NCBI GenBank assembly: GCA_046484045.1
Contig: JAWOBZ010000062.1
Location: 1 to 41,117, forward strand
DNA: 41,117 nt
DNA from: CAZHUM01 sp046484045
GTDB lineage: Archaea > Thermoplasmatota > Thermoplasmata > Halarchaeoplasmatales > Halarchaeoplasmataceae
Reading direction: 5' to 3'
Shown here: positions 8,434-17,921 of the stretch, piece after piece
Numbering within the stretch: the first letter of the stretch is position 1
How the letters are laid out: each line of letters begins with the position of its first letter
Notes under the pieces: generated by a model
Database searches by the model: none
Seen by the model: only the letters and a program-made list of their open reading frames with translations
Told to the model about the DNA's origin: nothing
Translations under genes and position numbers: made by a program

Positions 8434-11400
8434 ATGGCAAGCACTATCAAAGGGTCCGAGAATTTCACTCTCCAAACTCCAGAGCTCAAAGGTAGGGAAA
8501 GAGAGCTAAATATTCTAAAAGAATACCTGGAGGAATTGAATAAAGGTAGGGGGAAAACCGTGTTCATCTCCGGCGAAGCCGGTATCGGAAAGACGAGACT
8601 GGTAGAGGAAACCGCCTCCTACGCCGAAGATATGGGATTCCGGGTCGTCAGGGGATGGTGTTTGGCAGATAATATGGAACCGCTGATGCCCATGAGAGAG
8701 GCGATGAGATACGCCGGACTGTACCACCTTGTATCAGGAGCACCACCGCCCAAAGTTATCTCTGCATACCTCATCGATCAGAAAGGTGATTTGATCGACA
8801 AGGCGGAAAGGGAAGAAACAACCCTGGACACGAACGTGTTTGCATCCATGTTGGAAGCAGTCCAGAGCTTCGTTAAGGACTCTCTAGATCTGATGGGAGA
8901 GACGGGGGAGGGAAAACTTAGCGGTATAACATACGATAAATTCAACATATTCATCGAATCGATTGGGAGATTCTCTTTAGCCGTCGTGATCGAAGGAGAT
9001 GAAAGCGAAGTGCTGATAGAGGATATGGCGAGCTTTTTGGACCGAGCTAACGAAAATTTGGATTCGGAAACAGGTAACCCAGAGGAGCTGAACATCAGCT
9101 GGTTCATCGATTCGGGTAAGTACGAGGGAGTTCACCTTGTGGACGACCCGAAGATCAGGCAGGAGAATCTGTTCGATAACGTTCTACTAGGGCTCCAAAG
9201 ACTGTCGGAAAGTGAACCCGTTATGGCATTCTTGGATGATCTGCAGTGGGCAGACCCGACCACGCTTTCCATGGTACACTATCTCTCCAGGAACATCAGC
9301 CATCACCGGATCATGCTGATAGGGACCTACCGCCCAGAAGATGTTATGGAAACAAGGAGGGTTTCTAGAGATAGAAGCCAGGGGCCCACTTTCTCTGTAG
9401 ATACTGCAAAAACCGTAGGTGATGAATCCAACGCTATGAACACCACTCTAAAGAACATGAGCAGAGAGAACCTATATGAAGAGATAGAACTGAAAAGGTT
9501 GGACATCAAGAACACCGAGGAGGTCATCGATTCTAGCTTGGGTGAAGAGGATTTTGACGATAAATTCATCCAGCGGATCCATGAAGAGACCGGGGGGAAC
9601 CCACTTTTTATCATGGAACTGCTCAAGATGCTGATCGAAGAAGAGCATATTCAGCATCTCGATCGATGGGAGTTGGTGAAACCCATGGACGAAGTGCATC
9701 TTCCATCCAAGGTATACGACGTTGTGGTCCGACGTTTGGATCGACTGGACAGCGAGGAGAGAGACATCATGACATGTGCCAGTGTCATGGGTGATGAGTT
9801 CAACAGTAAGATACTGGGTGAGGTGTTGGGGATCAAGAGGATCAATCTTTTGAAGGTGCTCAACAAGATCGAGAACACACATCAGCTGATCCACTCCTCA
9901 AAGAAAAAATACTACTTCGATCACAGCAAGATAAAGGAGATACTTTACGACAGCATCAACCAGGAGCTAAAGGAGGAGTACCACAAGATAATCGCAGAGA
10001 CCTACGAGAGCGTATATCAGGATGATCTGGACGACGTCATCTACGAGCTGGCAAAACACTATTATCTCGGTAAATCATACGAAAACGCCTTTCGATACTG
10101 TCGGAGGGCTGCTGAGAATGCTGAAGAAGTCTATGCCAACGAACAGGCTATCGAATGCTACGAGTATCAGTTGAACATCATCGACGAAGTAGAAGAAAAG
10201 AAAAGCTTCAAAGAAAAATTGGCCGCCATCATCGAAGAGACTAAGGGAGACATAGGGGAGGTGGATGATCCAGATAGACGCTTGGTTAAAGAGAAGATAG
10301 ACGTACTTTTTAAAATGGGAGAATGTTTGGAAAGGATAGGTCGATGGAGAAGAGCAGGAAAGGTATTGGGGACCACCCTGGATATCGCTGCTGAGAAAGG
10401 AGTAGAGAAACGGACGATACGAGCTCTGATCAAAGCATCAGACGTATCAAAGTTCGAAGGGGATTACGAAAAGGGCATGTTACAGTTGGAGAAGGCTCAC
10501 GAAATGTGCGTAGAGTCTGGACACGAAGACCTTCTCTGCGATGTTTACGGTAAGATATCTAATCTTTCCACCTTCCACAGCGAATACGAAAAAGCTATGG
10601 AATATTCAAACAAGATGTTAAAACTGGCTGAAAAGATGGATGACGACGAGCGTATCAGCAAGGCTTACGGCAACCTGGGCAGTGCTTATTACGGCTTCGG
10701 AGAGATCACGACCGCAAGGGAACATTATCTGAAGAAATTGGATATGGTGGAAACCCTGGAGGATATAAAGGAATTGGGATACACTCTGTCCAACTTAGCC
10801 AGTATATACTTACGTTTACAGGAATACGACGAAGCGAAGAATTGCTGCTTCAAAGTACTATCGATAGCAGAGAAGATCGGTGATAAACAGATATACCACA
10901 ACGCCTTCGGTAAACTCGGAATAGCTTACTCAGAAGAAGGAGACCTTACCAAAGGCTTGGAGTACTACAACAAAAAACTGGACATCGCCAGAAAAATAGG
11001 AGACAAGAAAAGTATAGCCTATGTGTCAAACAATATGGGAGTTATATACCGTGATATGGGTGACTACGAAAAGGCGATGAAATACTACGAAAAAGACCTG
11101 AGTATCTCCGAAGAATTCGGTGATAAAAAGGGGGCTGGAATCACCATCGGTAATATCGGGGATCTGTACAAGCTCATGGGAGATCACGAGAAGGCGGAGG
11201 AATACTACGATGAAGCCATCTCCAGAGGGAGAGAATACAAGGCAAAGGACCTGCTGTGTTCTTTTCTGTACTGCAAGGCCGATCTTTATTATTTAAAAGG
11301 TGAATTTGAGACGGCAAAGGACCTGAATGACGAAGCTAGAGAGATCGCAAATGAGATAGGTTTTAAAGAGATAATAACGGATACAGGCATTCTGCACTAC

Positions 11401-11640
11401 AAGCTATTATATGAGCTGGAAGAAGATGGCACCAGGAAGGCGATAGAAGGATTAGAATCTATGTTAGAAGGTGATTTGAACGAGCTCAGTGAAGCCAAAA
11501 TATTGTTCGAACTGCACAAAATATCTGGAGATGAGGAGTACAGGCAAAGGATTCTAGCATTGTATAATGAGTTACCTGAAGACGGACTCTCTAAAGACTT
11601 TGAAGAGTACGTCAAAGAACTTGAATCAAAAGACGGTTAG
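8434..11640 (+). CDS. STAND-type ATPase with embedded roadblock-like domain and TPR repeats
   Basis: 1068 residues from the ATG at 8434, which has GAGGAAGGT 8-10 bases upstream; a TTG six codons earlier lies before that site. The order is: P-loop GEAGIGKT (47-54); an inserted module at ~107-213 (see the module feature); Walker B-like VMAFLDDLQWAD (~263-273); an arginine-rich GTYRPE strand; a winged-helix-like linker; then about ten TPR repeats with ~40-residue period from ~520 to ~1020, several containing GDYEKAMKYYEK-type helices. The architecture matches MalT/AAA_16-type signal-transduction ATPases that switch on ligand or partner binding. No separate DNA-binding or cyclase domain is visible at either end, so the output is unclear. 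It is divergent from the A2M operon. Length and frame are intact. Confidence 0.85.
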   Translation: MASTIKGSENFTLQTPELKGRERELNILKEYLEELNKGRGKTVFISGEAGIGKTRLVEETASYAEDMGFRVVRGWCLADNMEPLMPMREAMRYAGLYHLVSGAPPPKVISAYLIDQKGDLIDKAEREETTLDTNVFASMLEAVQSFVKDSLDLMGETGEGKLSGITYDKFNIFIESIGRFSLAVVIEGDESEVLIEDMASFLDRANENLDSETGNPEELNISWFIDSGKYEGVHLVDDPKIRQENLFDNVLLGLQRLSESEPVMAFLDDLQWADPTTLSMVHYLSRNISHHRIMLIGTYRPEDVMETRRVSRDRSQGPTFSVDTAKTVGDESNAMNTTLKNMSRENLYEEIELKRLDIKNTEEVIDSSLGEEDFDDKFIQRIHEETGGNPLFIMELLKMLIEEEHIQHLDRWELVKPMDEVHLPSKVYDVVVRRLDRLDSEERDIMTCASVMGDEFNSKILGEVLGIKRINLLKVLNKIENTHQLIHSSKKKYYFDHSKIKEILYDSINQELKEEYHKIIAETYESVYQDDLDDVIYELAKHYYLGKSYENAFRYCRRAAENAEEVYANEQAIECYEYQLNIIDEVEEKKSFKEKLAAIIEETKGDIGEVDDPDRRLVKEKIDVLFKMGECLERIGRWRRAGKVLGTTLDIAAEKGVEKRTIRALIKASDVSKFEGDYEKGMLQLEKAHEMCVESGHEDLLCDVYGKISNLSTFHSEYEKAMEYSNKMLKLAEKMDDDERISKAYGNLGSAYYGFGEITTAREHYLKKLDMVETLEDIKELGYTLSNLASIYLRLQEYDEAKNCCFKVLSIAEKIGDKQIYHNAFGKLGIAYSEEGDLTKGLEYYNKKLDIARKIGDKKSIAYVSNNMGVIYRDMGDYEKAMKYYEKDLSISEEFGDKKGAGITIGNIGDLYKLMGDHEKAEEYYDEAISRGREYKAKDLLCSFLYCKADLYYLKGEFETAKDLNDEAREIANEIGFKEIITDTGILHYKLLYELEEDGTRKAIEGLESMLEGDLNELSEAKILFELHKISGDEEYRQRILALYNELPEDGLSKDFEEYVKELESKDG
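8752..9072 (+). other. Roadblock/longin-like module inside the ATPase
   Basis: Codons for residues ~107-213 encode VISAYLIDQKGDLI, then NVFASMLEAVQSFVKDSL, ITYDKFNIFIESIGRFSLA and VVIEGDE. The same order of motifs ends the surface protein at 22399-22791 (VFLISNDALLI, DILAGMLSAVQNFIKDSF, FADKTILVERGEYTYMA, VIYEGEL). In the 18-residue helix segment I count 10 identities. The hydrophobic strand-helix pattern suggests a roadblock/longin-type fold (inference). It lies between Walker A and Walker B. Confidence 0.7.
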
Positions 11641-11648
11641 ATAACGTT

Positions 11649-12308
11649 TCAGCGTCCCCTTTCTCCACCCCATATAACTTTATGAAGCTGAGGTAGAATT
11701 CTCACATCTAGAGCGTCTCTCATCACCCATGCCGCGATGCGTTTCAATTTATCTGGCCCATATGATGAATATGATACGTCCTCTGTCGTTCCCGCCGTAG
11801 GCTGTAACACTATCTCACTTTGGACGTCGGCATTCTCTAAGACCTTCTTTGCGAATTCATAATCCACCTCATCATTTATGACGAACTTCAACTGGTCTCT
11901 CTCCCTCAACTTTTTTAGATCTTCCTCCAACATCTTGTCCGTCATATCTGAGGACGGAGTCTTATAATCCATGGATACCATGATATCTCGTTCGACCAGA
12001 GGCAGGATATCCAATGAACCGTTGGTTTCAACGGATATATCGAATTGGCCCTGCAGTTCATCGATCAGCTCGATAAGGTCGTCCTGAAGCATGGGCTCTC
12101 CACCCGTTATACACAAACGCTTTGACGGGAATCCATGGAGCTCATCCACCAATTCATCGATCGAATACTCGATTCCCTTTTCATAAGCGTATTTCGTATC
12201 GCACCACGTACATCTCAGATTGCAGCCCGACGTGCGCAGAAAGACCGTGGGCAGCCCTATCAATATCCCCTCGCCCTGGATCGAGTAAAATATCTCGCAA
12301 ACGTCCAT
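11649..12308 (-). CDS. queE: 7-carboxy-7-deazaguanine synthase
   Basis: A 219-residue radical SAM enzyme with the CX3CX2C cluster motif in GCNLRCTWCDTKYA, the N-terminal FYSIQGEG motif typical of QueE, and ITGGEPMLQ. QueE converts 6-carboxytetrahydropterin to 7-carboxy-7-deazaguanine with SAM. In archaea this leads to preQ0 and archaeosine in tRNA. I chose the ATG at 12308 because GGTAGTGAT lies just upstream; the TTG at 12323 is part of that same stretch. The gene is convergent with the ATPase gene (8 bases between stops) and divergent from the NAD kinase gene. Other queuosine/archaeosine genes are not in the window. The family call is strong. Confidence 0.92.
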   Translation of the reverse strand: MDVCEIFYSIQGEGILIGLPTVFLRTSGCNLRCTWCDTKYAYEKGIEYSIDELVDELHGFPSKRLCITGGEPMLQDDLIELIDELQGQFDISVETNGSLDILPLVERDIMVSMDYKTPSSDMTDKMLEEDLKKLRERDQLKFVINDEVDYEFAKKVLENADVQSEIVLQPTAGTTEDVSYSSYGPDKLKRIAAWVMRDALDVRILPQLHKVIWGGERGR

Positions 12309-12402
12309 CTTATCACTACCCAATCAACGACTACCTAATTATTCCTTTCGCGTACCACTGCGCTCCAAAAAATTTATGTTGTTTCAAGATGTGAGTGAAA
12401 AC

Positions 12403-13521
12403 ATGAGAGTAGGTTTCCTTATCAACCCGATAGCCGGGATGGGGGGGAAGGTAGGACTCAAAGGCACGGACGGTGTCTACGAAAAAGCCGTCGAACTGGG
12501 GGCCGAACCAGTTGCACAAACAAGAGCAAAAATAACCCTAGAGGACATCCACGGAGAACATACCTGGTTCACGGTCGGAGGCGTCATGGGTGAGGAATCA
12601 CTCAAAAAACATTTTCCTGATCAAGAGATAAATATCGTTCTCAAAGCACCTGCGGATATCGGTAAAACGGCTGCAGAACATACTCATAAAGCCGTAATAG
12701 AATTTCTCAAAAACGACGTCGATCTGATGCTTTTCTGTGGAGGTGACGGGACCGCACGCGACGTCTACGAAGAAGCGGACCAGGATGTACCTATGCTCGG
12801 TATCCCAGCCGGAGTCAAGATGCATTCCGGCGTCTTCGGGATCAACCCGGAAGCCTCGGCCGAACTGTTCAACATGTTCGAAGACGGACAGGCCGAGATA
12901 GGCACCGTAGATATAATGGACTTGGACGAGGAAAGGTACCGCCAGGGGGATTGGGCGATCAAGTTCCACGGGGAAGCTAAGAGCATCTACGAACCCCACT
13001 ATATCCAGCTTGGAAAGCAGAGCGTAAGATCCGCAGGCGAGGACGAACTCAAGTACGACATCGCTAGATACATAATCGAGGAGATGGAGTACTACCCAGA
13101 CCACATATTCATAATGGGGCCGGGGTCCACGACGGCAAAGGTCCAAGAGATCCTCGATCTAGATTACACCATCTTGGGCGTCGATATACTGAAGAACAAA
13201 GAGATCGTCAAGCTGGATGTAGCAGAAAGGGAGATCCTGGAAGAGTTAGAACAGGTGGAAGGCGCTAAGATAGCAGTCTCGGTGATCGGTAACCAGGGTT
13301 TCTTCTTGGGAAGAGGCAACCAGCAGATCAGTCCAGAGGTGGTAAAAAGAGTAGGTCTACAGAACATCTACATCCTCGCGACTCCGACCAAACTCCAGAA
13401 AACACCCACCTTGCGTGCGGACACCGGTGACCCTGAGATAGATGAAAAGATCAGGGAGAAAGAATACATGAGGGTACTCCAGGGTTTCAGGGAGTTCAAG
13501 CTTGTAAAGGTCCAAGCGTGA
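12403..13521 (+). CDS. ATP-NAD kinase-like protein (COG3199 type)
   Basis: This 372-residue protein starts MRVGFLINPIAGMGGKVGLKGTDG, the signature of archaeal COG3199 NAD kinases. It has the diacylglycerol/NAD kinase motif FCGGDGTARDV at ~115-125 followed by LGIPAGVKMHSGVF. It should phosphorylate NAD to NADP, or belong to the acetoin-catabolism-like AcoX branch of the same family. The C-terminal half carries GNQGFFLGRGNQQISP, which is conserved in this group. I chose the ATG at 12403 over the one at 12376: an AATTTATG box around 12371-12378 would place transcription start near 12403, giving a leaderless message. It is divergent from queE, and the glycosyltransferase gene follows after 54 bases. 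Confidence 0.85.
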   Translation: MRVGFLINPIAGMGGKVGLKGTDGVYEKAVELGAEPVAQTRAKITLEDIHGEHTWFTVGGVMGEESLKKHFPDQEINIVLKAPADIGKTAAEHTHKAVIEFLKNDVDLMLFCGGDGTARDVYEEADQDVPMLGIPAGVKMHSGVFGINPEASAELFNMFEDGQAEIGTVDIMDLDEERYRQGDWAIKFHGEAKSIYEPHYIQLGKQSVRSAGEDELKYDIARYIIEEMEYYPDHIFIMGPGSTTAKVQEILDLDYTILGVDILKNKEIVKLDVAEREILEELEQVEGAKIAVSVIGNQGFFLGRGNQQISPEVVKRVGLQNIYILATPTKLQKTPTLRADTGDPEIDEKIREKEYMRVLQGFREFKLVKVQA

Positions 13522-13575
13522 AAGCCCCGTAGACCAATCAAAAGGATTTTATTGTAAGGTTCTTTAATCATATCG

Positions 13576-14526
13576 ATGTCGGCCCCTAAATACTCGGTGA
13601 TAATACCGGCTTACAACGAGGAAAAGAACATATTCCCGCTCTACAAGAAGCTCAAGTCCGTGATGAAGAAGATGAAAGATGACTACGAGATGATCTTCAT
13701 CAACGACGGCAGCACCGACGGAACAAAAAAGAAACTGGAGAAGTTATCCGATAAGGACGGTAAAATTCGTGTACTCAACCTATCCCGTAACTTTGGCCAG
13801 ACACCGGCATTAGCTGCGGGATTCGACAACGCCCGTGGAGATATCATAATAACGATGGATGCAGACCTACAGAATGACCCGGAAGACATACCCAGGTTGA
13901 TCGAGAAGATGGATCAAGGATACGACGTGGTCAGCGGTTGGAGAGCCGACCGTAAGGACAGTTTCGGAAAAAGGTTCTTTTCAGGCATGTCCAACAGGAT
14001 AGCCGGTAGGTTGACCGGGCTTAGGCTTCACGATTACGGCTGCACTCTAAAAGCCTATCGAAAAGAAGCGATAGACTCCGTTGAATTGTATTCGGAATTC
14101 CACAGATACATACCCGCCTTGATGTATCAAAAGGGGTACGACGTGACCGAGCTCAAAGTGAAGCATCACGAAAGAAAAAGGGGGGAGACCAAGTACGGTT
14201 CTAAAAGGTTGTTCCGAGGAATACTGGACCTTATAAATCTCTCGTTCTGGAACGCCTTCTCCACCAGACCCATGCACTTCTTCGGTGGGATCGGCATATT
14301 CTCGTTTTCCATAGGGCTGCTCATCAGCGTATACCTCACCTTCCTGAAGTATTTCTACGGTATATCACTATCGAACAGACCACTTTTACTACTCAGCATC
14401 CTATTGATGGTGCTGGGGATCCAGCTCTTCATGTTCGGATTCCTGGGCGCTATGGTGGTCAGGGTATACTACGGTGATAACCGCAGGAAGATATACCATC
14501 TAAAGAAAGCAGAAGAAAAAAAGTAA
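13576..14526 (+). CDS. Family 2 glycosyltransferase, DPM1/GtrB-like
   Basis: A 316-residue GT-A protein. SVIIPAYNEEKNIFPLYKKL at the N-terminus is the nucleotide-binding start of GT2 enzymes; MDADLQNDPEDI gives the DXD metal motif near residue 97, and DYGCTLKAYRK and RGETKYGSKRLF are typical of dolichol-phosphate mannosyltransferase and GtrB relatives. Two C-terminal membrane segments (~235-258 and ~270-300) fit a polyprenyl-phosphate sugar transferase working on the cytoplasmic face, for lipid-linked glycan or N-glycosylation. The sugar donor cannot be read from sequence. Its own promoter is likely: TTTTATTG lies about 27 bases before the ATG. It is convergent with iorB, with 15 bases between the stops. 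Confidence 0.87.
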   Translation: MSAPKYSVIIPAYNEEKNIFPLYKKLKSVMKKMKDDYEMIFINDGSTDGTKKKLEKLSDKDGKIRVLNLSRNFGQTPALAAGFDNARGDIIITMDADLQNDPEDIPRLIEKMDQGYDVVSGWRADRKDSFGKRFFSGMSNRIAGRLTGLRLHDYGCTLKAYRKEAIDSVELYSEFHRYIPALMYQKGYDVTELKVKHHERKRGETKYGSKRLFRGILDLINLSFWNAFSTRPMHFFGGIGIFSFSIGLLISVYLTFLKYFYGISLSNRPLLLLSILLMVLGIQLFMFGFLGAMVVRVYYGDNRRKIYHLKKAEEKK

Positions 14527-14541
14527 AATAAAAAATGGGTT

Positions 14542-15141
14542 TTACATCTGTGACTTGCCTTCTTCGTACCCCTTTAAGAAAGCTTTTTCGTTGATATCTT
14601 CGAACTTGTCGGGCACGCTTTCTATAACCGCTTCCAGCATCTCGTCCTTGGACATGGGAAGAACACCTGTAGCAGTCAGTGCACCTACGAGAACTATGTT
14701 CTGGGTTATCGCTGCACCAGCTTCCTTGGCCAGCATCTCGGCGTCGATCTTGATCAACTTGTCGGTCATACCTTCTAGTGATTCCAGTAACTCATCAATG
14801 CTCGGATAGGATTCCTTTCCAACGCTAACGGTAAAAGGTACTATCGGTGATGTGTTAGTTATCACCCATGTCTTCTTCGATGCTTTTTCGATAGCTCTAT
14901 ATGTTTCTACGGGTTCGAAACCCAACACAACATCGGCTTCTCCGTCACCTATCAGAGGGCTGTACACTTTTTCACCTATCTTCACAGTCGTTACCACGAC
15001 TCCGCCTCTCTGGGCCATGCCGTGGACCTCGCTCATGAAAACGTCTAGTTCTTTTGTCAAAGCAGCGTTTCCGATGACTTTCGAGGACGTTAGTATACCT
15101 TGACCGCCGACTCCGACGATCTCCAGATTGACAGAAGTCAT
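14542..15141 (-). CDS. iorB: Indolepyruvate ferredoxin oxidoreductase, beta subunit
   Basis: About 199 residues. VNLEIVGVGGQGILTSSKVIG is the gamma-domain signature of 2-oxoacid:ferredoxin oxidoreductases, and VHGMAQRGGVVVTTVKIG is typical of IorB. With IorA it oxidises aryl pyruvates from aromatic amino-acid transamination to aryl-acetyl-CoA and reduces ferredoxin. I chose the ATG at 15141, whose ATGA overlaps the iorA stop; AGGTGGAAGG lies just before it. A longer reading to 15210 would run through iorA coding sequence and has no family support. It is the last gene of the por-ior cluster. Anaerobic, cytosolic. Confidence 0.9.
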   Translation of the reverse strand: MTSVNLEIVGVGGQGILTSSKVIGNAALTKELDVFMSEVHGMAQRGGVVVTTVKIGEKVYSPLIGDGEADVVLGFEPVETYRAIEKASKKTWVITNTSPIVPFTVSVGKESYPSIDELLESLEGMTDKLIKIDAEMLAKEAGAAITQNIVLVGALTATGVLPMSKDEMLEAVIESVPDKFEDINEKAFLKGYEEGKSQM

Positions 15142-16982
15142 CCTTCCACCTCCTTTTGTCCGATGGCGTTTACGGGGCAAACCTGGGCACATTGACTGCA
15201 GCCTATACACTGTGTCTCGTCGATAACGACATTGTCTCCCTCTCTAACAAGCGCGATGCAGCCCAGTTCTCCTGTACAATTGTAGCACTGGATACACTTG
15301 TCTTGATCCACCTGATGCGGTGTGCCGAATGATTTCTTTTTCTCGATCAGTACACATGGGTGCTTCGTGACTACGACAGAAATCCCATCGTGTTCAATAG
15401 CTCTCTTGAATACCCCGATGGTCTTCTCGATGTTGTACGGATCAACCGTCTCCACGAATTCGACGCCTGCTCCCCTAGCTAGATCCTCCACAGACAGCAT
15501 CGGTGCTGGATCTCCCATACCGGATACACCCGTACCCGGGTGCGGTTGGTGACCGGTCATAGCCGTGGTCCTGTTGTCCATCACGACATAAACGAAATCA
15601 TGCTGGTTGTACTGACCGCTTACAAGTGCGGGTAGACCAGAGTGGAAAAATGTAGAATCACCCAGGAAAGCGAATACCTGCTGGTCAGTATTTTTGGAAA
15701 ATCCGCCTGCTGCACCTACGCTTGACCCCATGCATAGAAGATAATCGGCGGTGTTAAGCGGGTCCTGGATGCCGAGTGTATAGCATCCGATATCGCTGGA
15801 AAAGATCGCTTCCTTCTTACCCAGTGCTTTCTTCACCGCATAATATGTAGCTCTATGCGGACATCCTGCACAGAGTGAAGGTGGTCTCGATGGAAGTGAA
15901 AATTCCTCCGGTTCCAGTGGTTCTATGCCCGTTTCGAAACCGATCAACTTCGATAATGCTTCATGGATCCTGTCTGGATCGTGCTCGTACATGCGCGAAA
16001 AATGACCGGTGTGTTTACCGTAAACCTTCAAATCCGGATTAACATCTTTAGCTATCTGGATCACTTTATCTTCCAAAAACGGCTCCAATTCCTCTACCAC
16101 TAATACCTTGTCCTTACCCCTGATGAACTCCGAGATCCTTTCGATCGGCAGAGGATTGGTCATGCCTATCTTCAAGATAGATATGGGCAGATCATACTCT
16201 TTGATCGTCTCGTTGATGTAGTTATAGCCTGCGCCCGATGATATCACACTCAAGTCTGCATCTTCAGCTTCTATGACCTCTGTGAATTTTGAATCTTCAG
16301 ATATGGGCTCCGCTTTTTCAATATTTCCAAGGAGTCTGGGATGGTTCTTTCTGGCGTTGGCGGGCACACAAACGAACCTACCGGGATCTTTTTCAAAGTG
16401 CGCGTCCCTTTTCGGCTTCTTCAACCTATCGAATGTGACCACGCCGCGAGCGTGATTGACCCTTGTAGTCGTTCTAACGAGGACGGGCAGTTCCAACTCC
16501 TCGGACAGATCGAAACCGTACTTGACCATCTCCTTTGCCTCGTGAGGTGTCGTCGGTTCCAACATCGGGATGTTGCCCAAAACGGAATAGTACCTGTTGT
16601 CCTGTTCATTCTGGCTGGAATGCATAGAAGGGTCTCCAGCAGCTACTATGACCATCCCCCCTCTTACACCTGAATACATCAACGTCATCAGTGCATCCGC
16701 AGCTACATTGACTCCGACGTGTTTCATCCACACCATGGCTCTTGCTCCAGAAGCTGCAGCTGCCGCAGTCGTTTCCATGGCAACCTTTTCGTTGGAAGAG
16801 TACTCGAAGTACATGCCGTAATCTTTAGCCACTTTCTCAAGAGTATTTCCTATCTCCGAAGAAGGTGTGCCGGGATAAGTAGCCCCGTGGTCGATCCCTG
16901 CTTCGAAAGCACCTCTAACGATGGCTTCGTTACCGAGCAGTAGAACTTTCTTTCCTGGTTCGTCTTCTAGTAATACTTTCAT
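15138..16982 (-). CDS. iorA: Indolepyruvate ferredoxin oxidoreductase, alpha subunit
   Basis: About 614 residues from the ATG at 16982, which has GAGGTAG upstream; a longer reading overlaps porB. The N-terminal pyrimidine domain has GNEAIVRGAFEAG and ATYPGTPSSEI. The TPP-binding half has CAGCPHRATYYAVKKAL, SSDIGCYTLG and FLGDSTFFHSGLPAL. The C-terminus carries two [4Fe-4S] motifs: CIQCYNCTGELGC, which is spaced unusually, and CIGCSQCAQVCPV, a classic motif. This is the standard IorA layout and length. The subunit decarboxylates the 2-oxoacid and passes electrons through its own ferredoxin domain. Gap to porB is 22 bases, and iorB overlaps by 4. Confident call. Confidence 0.94.
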   Translation of the reverse strand: MKVLLEDEPGKKVLLLGNEAIVRGAFEAGIDHGATYPGTPSSEIGNTLEKVAKDYGMYFEYSSNEKVAMETTAAAAASGARAMVWMKHVGVNVAADALMTLMYSGVRGGMVIVAAGDPSMHSSQNEQDNRYYSVLGNIPMLEPTTPHEAKEMVKYGFDLSEELELPVLVRTTTRVNHARGVVTFDRLKKPKRDAHFEKDPGRFVCVPANARKNHPRLLGNIEKAEPISEDSKFTEVIEAEDADLSVISSGAGYNYINETIKEYDLPISILKIGMTNPLPIERISEFIRGKDKVLVVEELEPFLEDKVIQIAKDVNPDLKVYGKHTGHFSRMYEHDPDRIHEALSKLIGFETGIEPLEPEEFSLPSRPPSLCAGCPHRATYYAVKKALGKKEAIFSSDIGCYTLGIQDPLNTADYLLCMGSSVGAAGGFSKNTDQQVFAFLGDSTFFHSGLPALVSGQYNQHDFVYVVMDNRTTAMTGHQPHPGTGVSGMGDPAPMLSVEDLARGAGVEFVETVDPYNIEKTIGVFKRAIEHDGISVVVTKHPCVLIEKKKSFGTPHQVDQDKCIQCYNCTGELGCIALVREGDNVVIDETQCIGCSQCAQVCPVNAIGQKEVEG

Positions 16983-17004
16983 GTGTCTACCTCGTTTTTC
17001 TTTT

Positions 17005-17919
17005 TCACTCTGAATATAGTTCTTGGGTAAATTCTTCCTTTTTGAGGAGTATCTCCCATTCCCTGTCAACGTTCTTCTGGATCTTCTTTACCTCTTCCTC
17101 TGGCAGATGTCTGAATCTACCCTGGGTCTTCAGATAATCCTTCACCGGTATCACCTTGTCTTCTTTAGGCTTCTTGTATATGTTGTAGACCCCGTCTTCT
17201 ATCTCGTAAAGTGGGAATATCTTGGAGTTGAAAGCCTTCCTAGATATCTCGATGGTTTTCGAAGGATCCGACCTCCAACCGGTTGGACACGGTGCGTAGA
17301 TGTGTATGAACTTGGGTCCGGGTATCTCCTTCGCCTTTTGGATCTTCTCTATCATTAGTTCAGGGTAAGCGATGCTGACCGTGACCGCATACGGAATATT
17401 ATGAGCGTTGGCTATCTCCATCATGTTCTTCTTTGGATTCTTTTTCCACGCCTTCTGAGATCCCACCGGAGTCGTAGTCGTCCATGCCCCGTATGGTGTT
17501 TCTCCACTTCTCTGGATACCGGTGTTCATGTATGCCTCGTTGTCGTACATTATCTGTATGGTATCAGTACCTCTTTCGAGGCATCCGGAGAGAGCCTGTA
17601 TACCTATGTCAGCGGTACCTCCGTCACCGGCGAATCCTACGACGGTGATCTCCCTAGGGTCAATTCCCTTTGCGTCAAGAGCCGCTCTTACACCTGATGA
17701 AGACGCTCCAGTCGTTTCGAAGGCTGTGTACAGCAGGGGAATATCCAGATTCCTAGACGGATAAACACCCGGTATAACCGCCCAACAGCAGGCCGGTATG
17801 TTGATCATCGCTTTTTTACCGAGTGCCTTCAATGCGTATCTCATAGCATGTGCGGCCCCGCATCCGGGACAGGCCGTCGTTCCTTTGAACATCAATTCTA
17901 TATCCGGTATTTTAGCCAT
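17005..17919 (-). CDS. porB: Pyruvate ferredoxin oxidoreductase, beta subunit
   Basis: A 304-residue TPP-binding subunit. CPGCGAAHAMRYALKALG starts the cofactor domain with two cluster cysteines, further cysteines appear in PACCW, and GDGGTADIG is the TPP/Mg motif. YDNEAYMNTGIQRSG and YGAWTTTTPVG are characteristic of pyruvate enzymes rather than 2-oxoglutarate ones, and a late cysteine is in APCPTGW. I chose the ATG at 17919 because GGAGGCGAT, just ahead of it, is the likely ribosome site; an ATG five codons earlier contains that site. The start follows the porA stop by 2 bases. It catalyses pyruvate plus CoA to acetyl-CoA, CO2 and reduced ferredoxin, together with PorA, D and G. Confidence 0.92.
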   Translation of the reverse strand: MAKIPDIELMFKGTTACPGCGAAHAMRYALKALGKKAMINIPACCWAVIPGVYPSRNLDIPLLYTAFETTGASSSGVRAALDAKGIDPREITVVGFAGDGGTADIGIQALSGCLERGTDTIQIMYDNEAYMNTGIQRSGETPYGAWTTTTPVGSQKAWKKNPKKNMMEIANAHNIPYAVTVSIAYPELMIEKIQKAKEIPGPKFIHIYAPCPTGWRSDPSKTIEISRKAFNSKIFPLYEIEDGVYNIYKKPKEDKVIPVKDYLKTQGRFRHLPEEEVKKIQKNVDREWEILLKKEEFTQELYSE

Positions 17920-17921
17920 AT

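Noticed and set aside
12598..13146. 182-codon minus-strand frame in the NAD kinase gene
   Set aside because: Antisense shadow; the plus frame has the GGDGTARD kinase motif.
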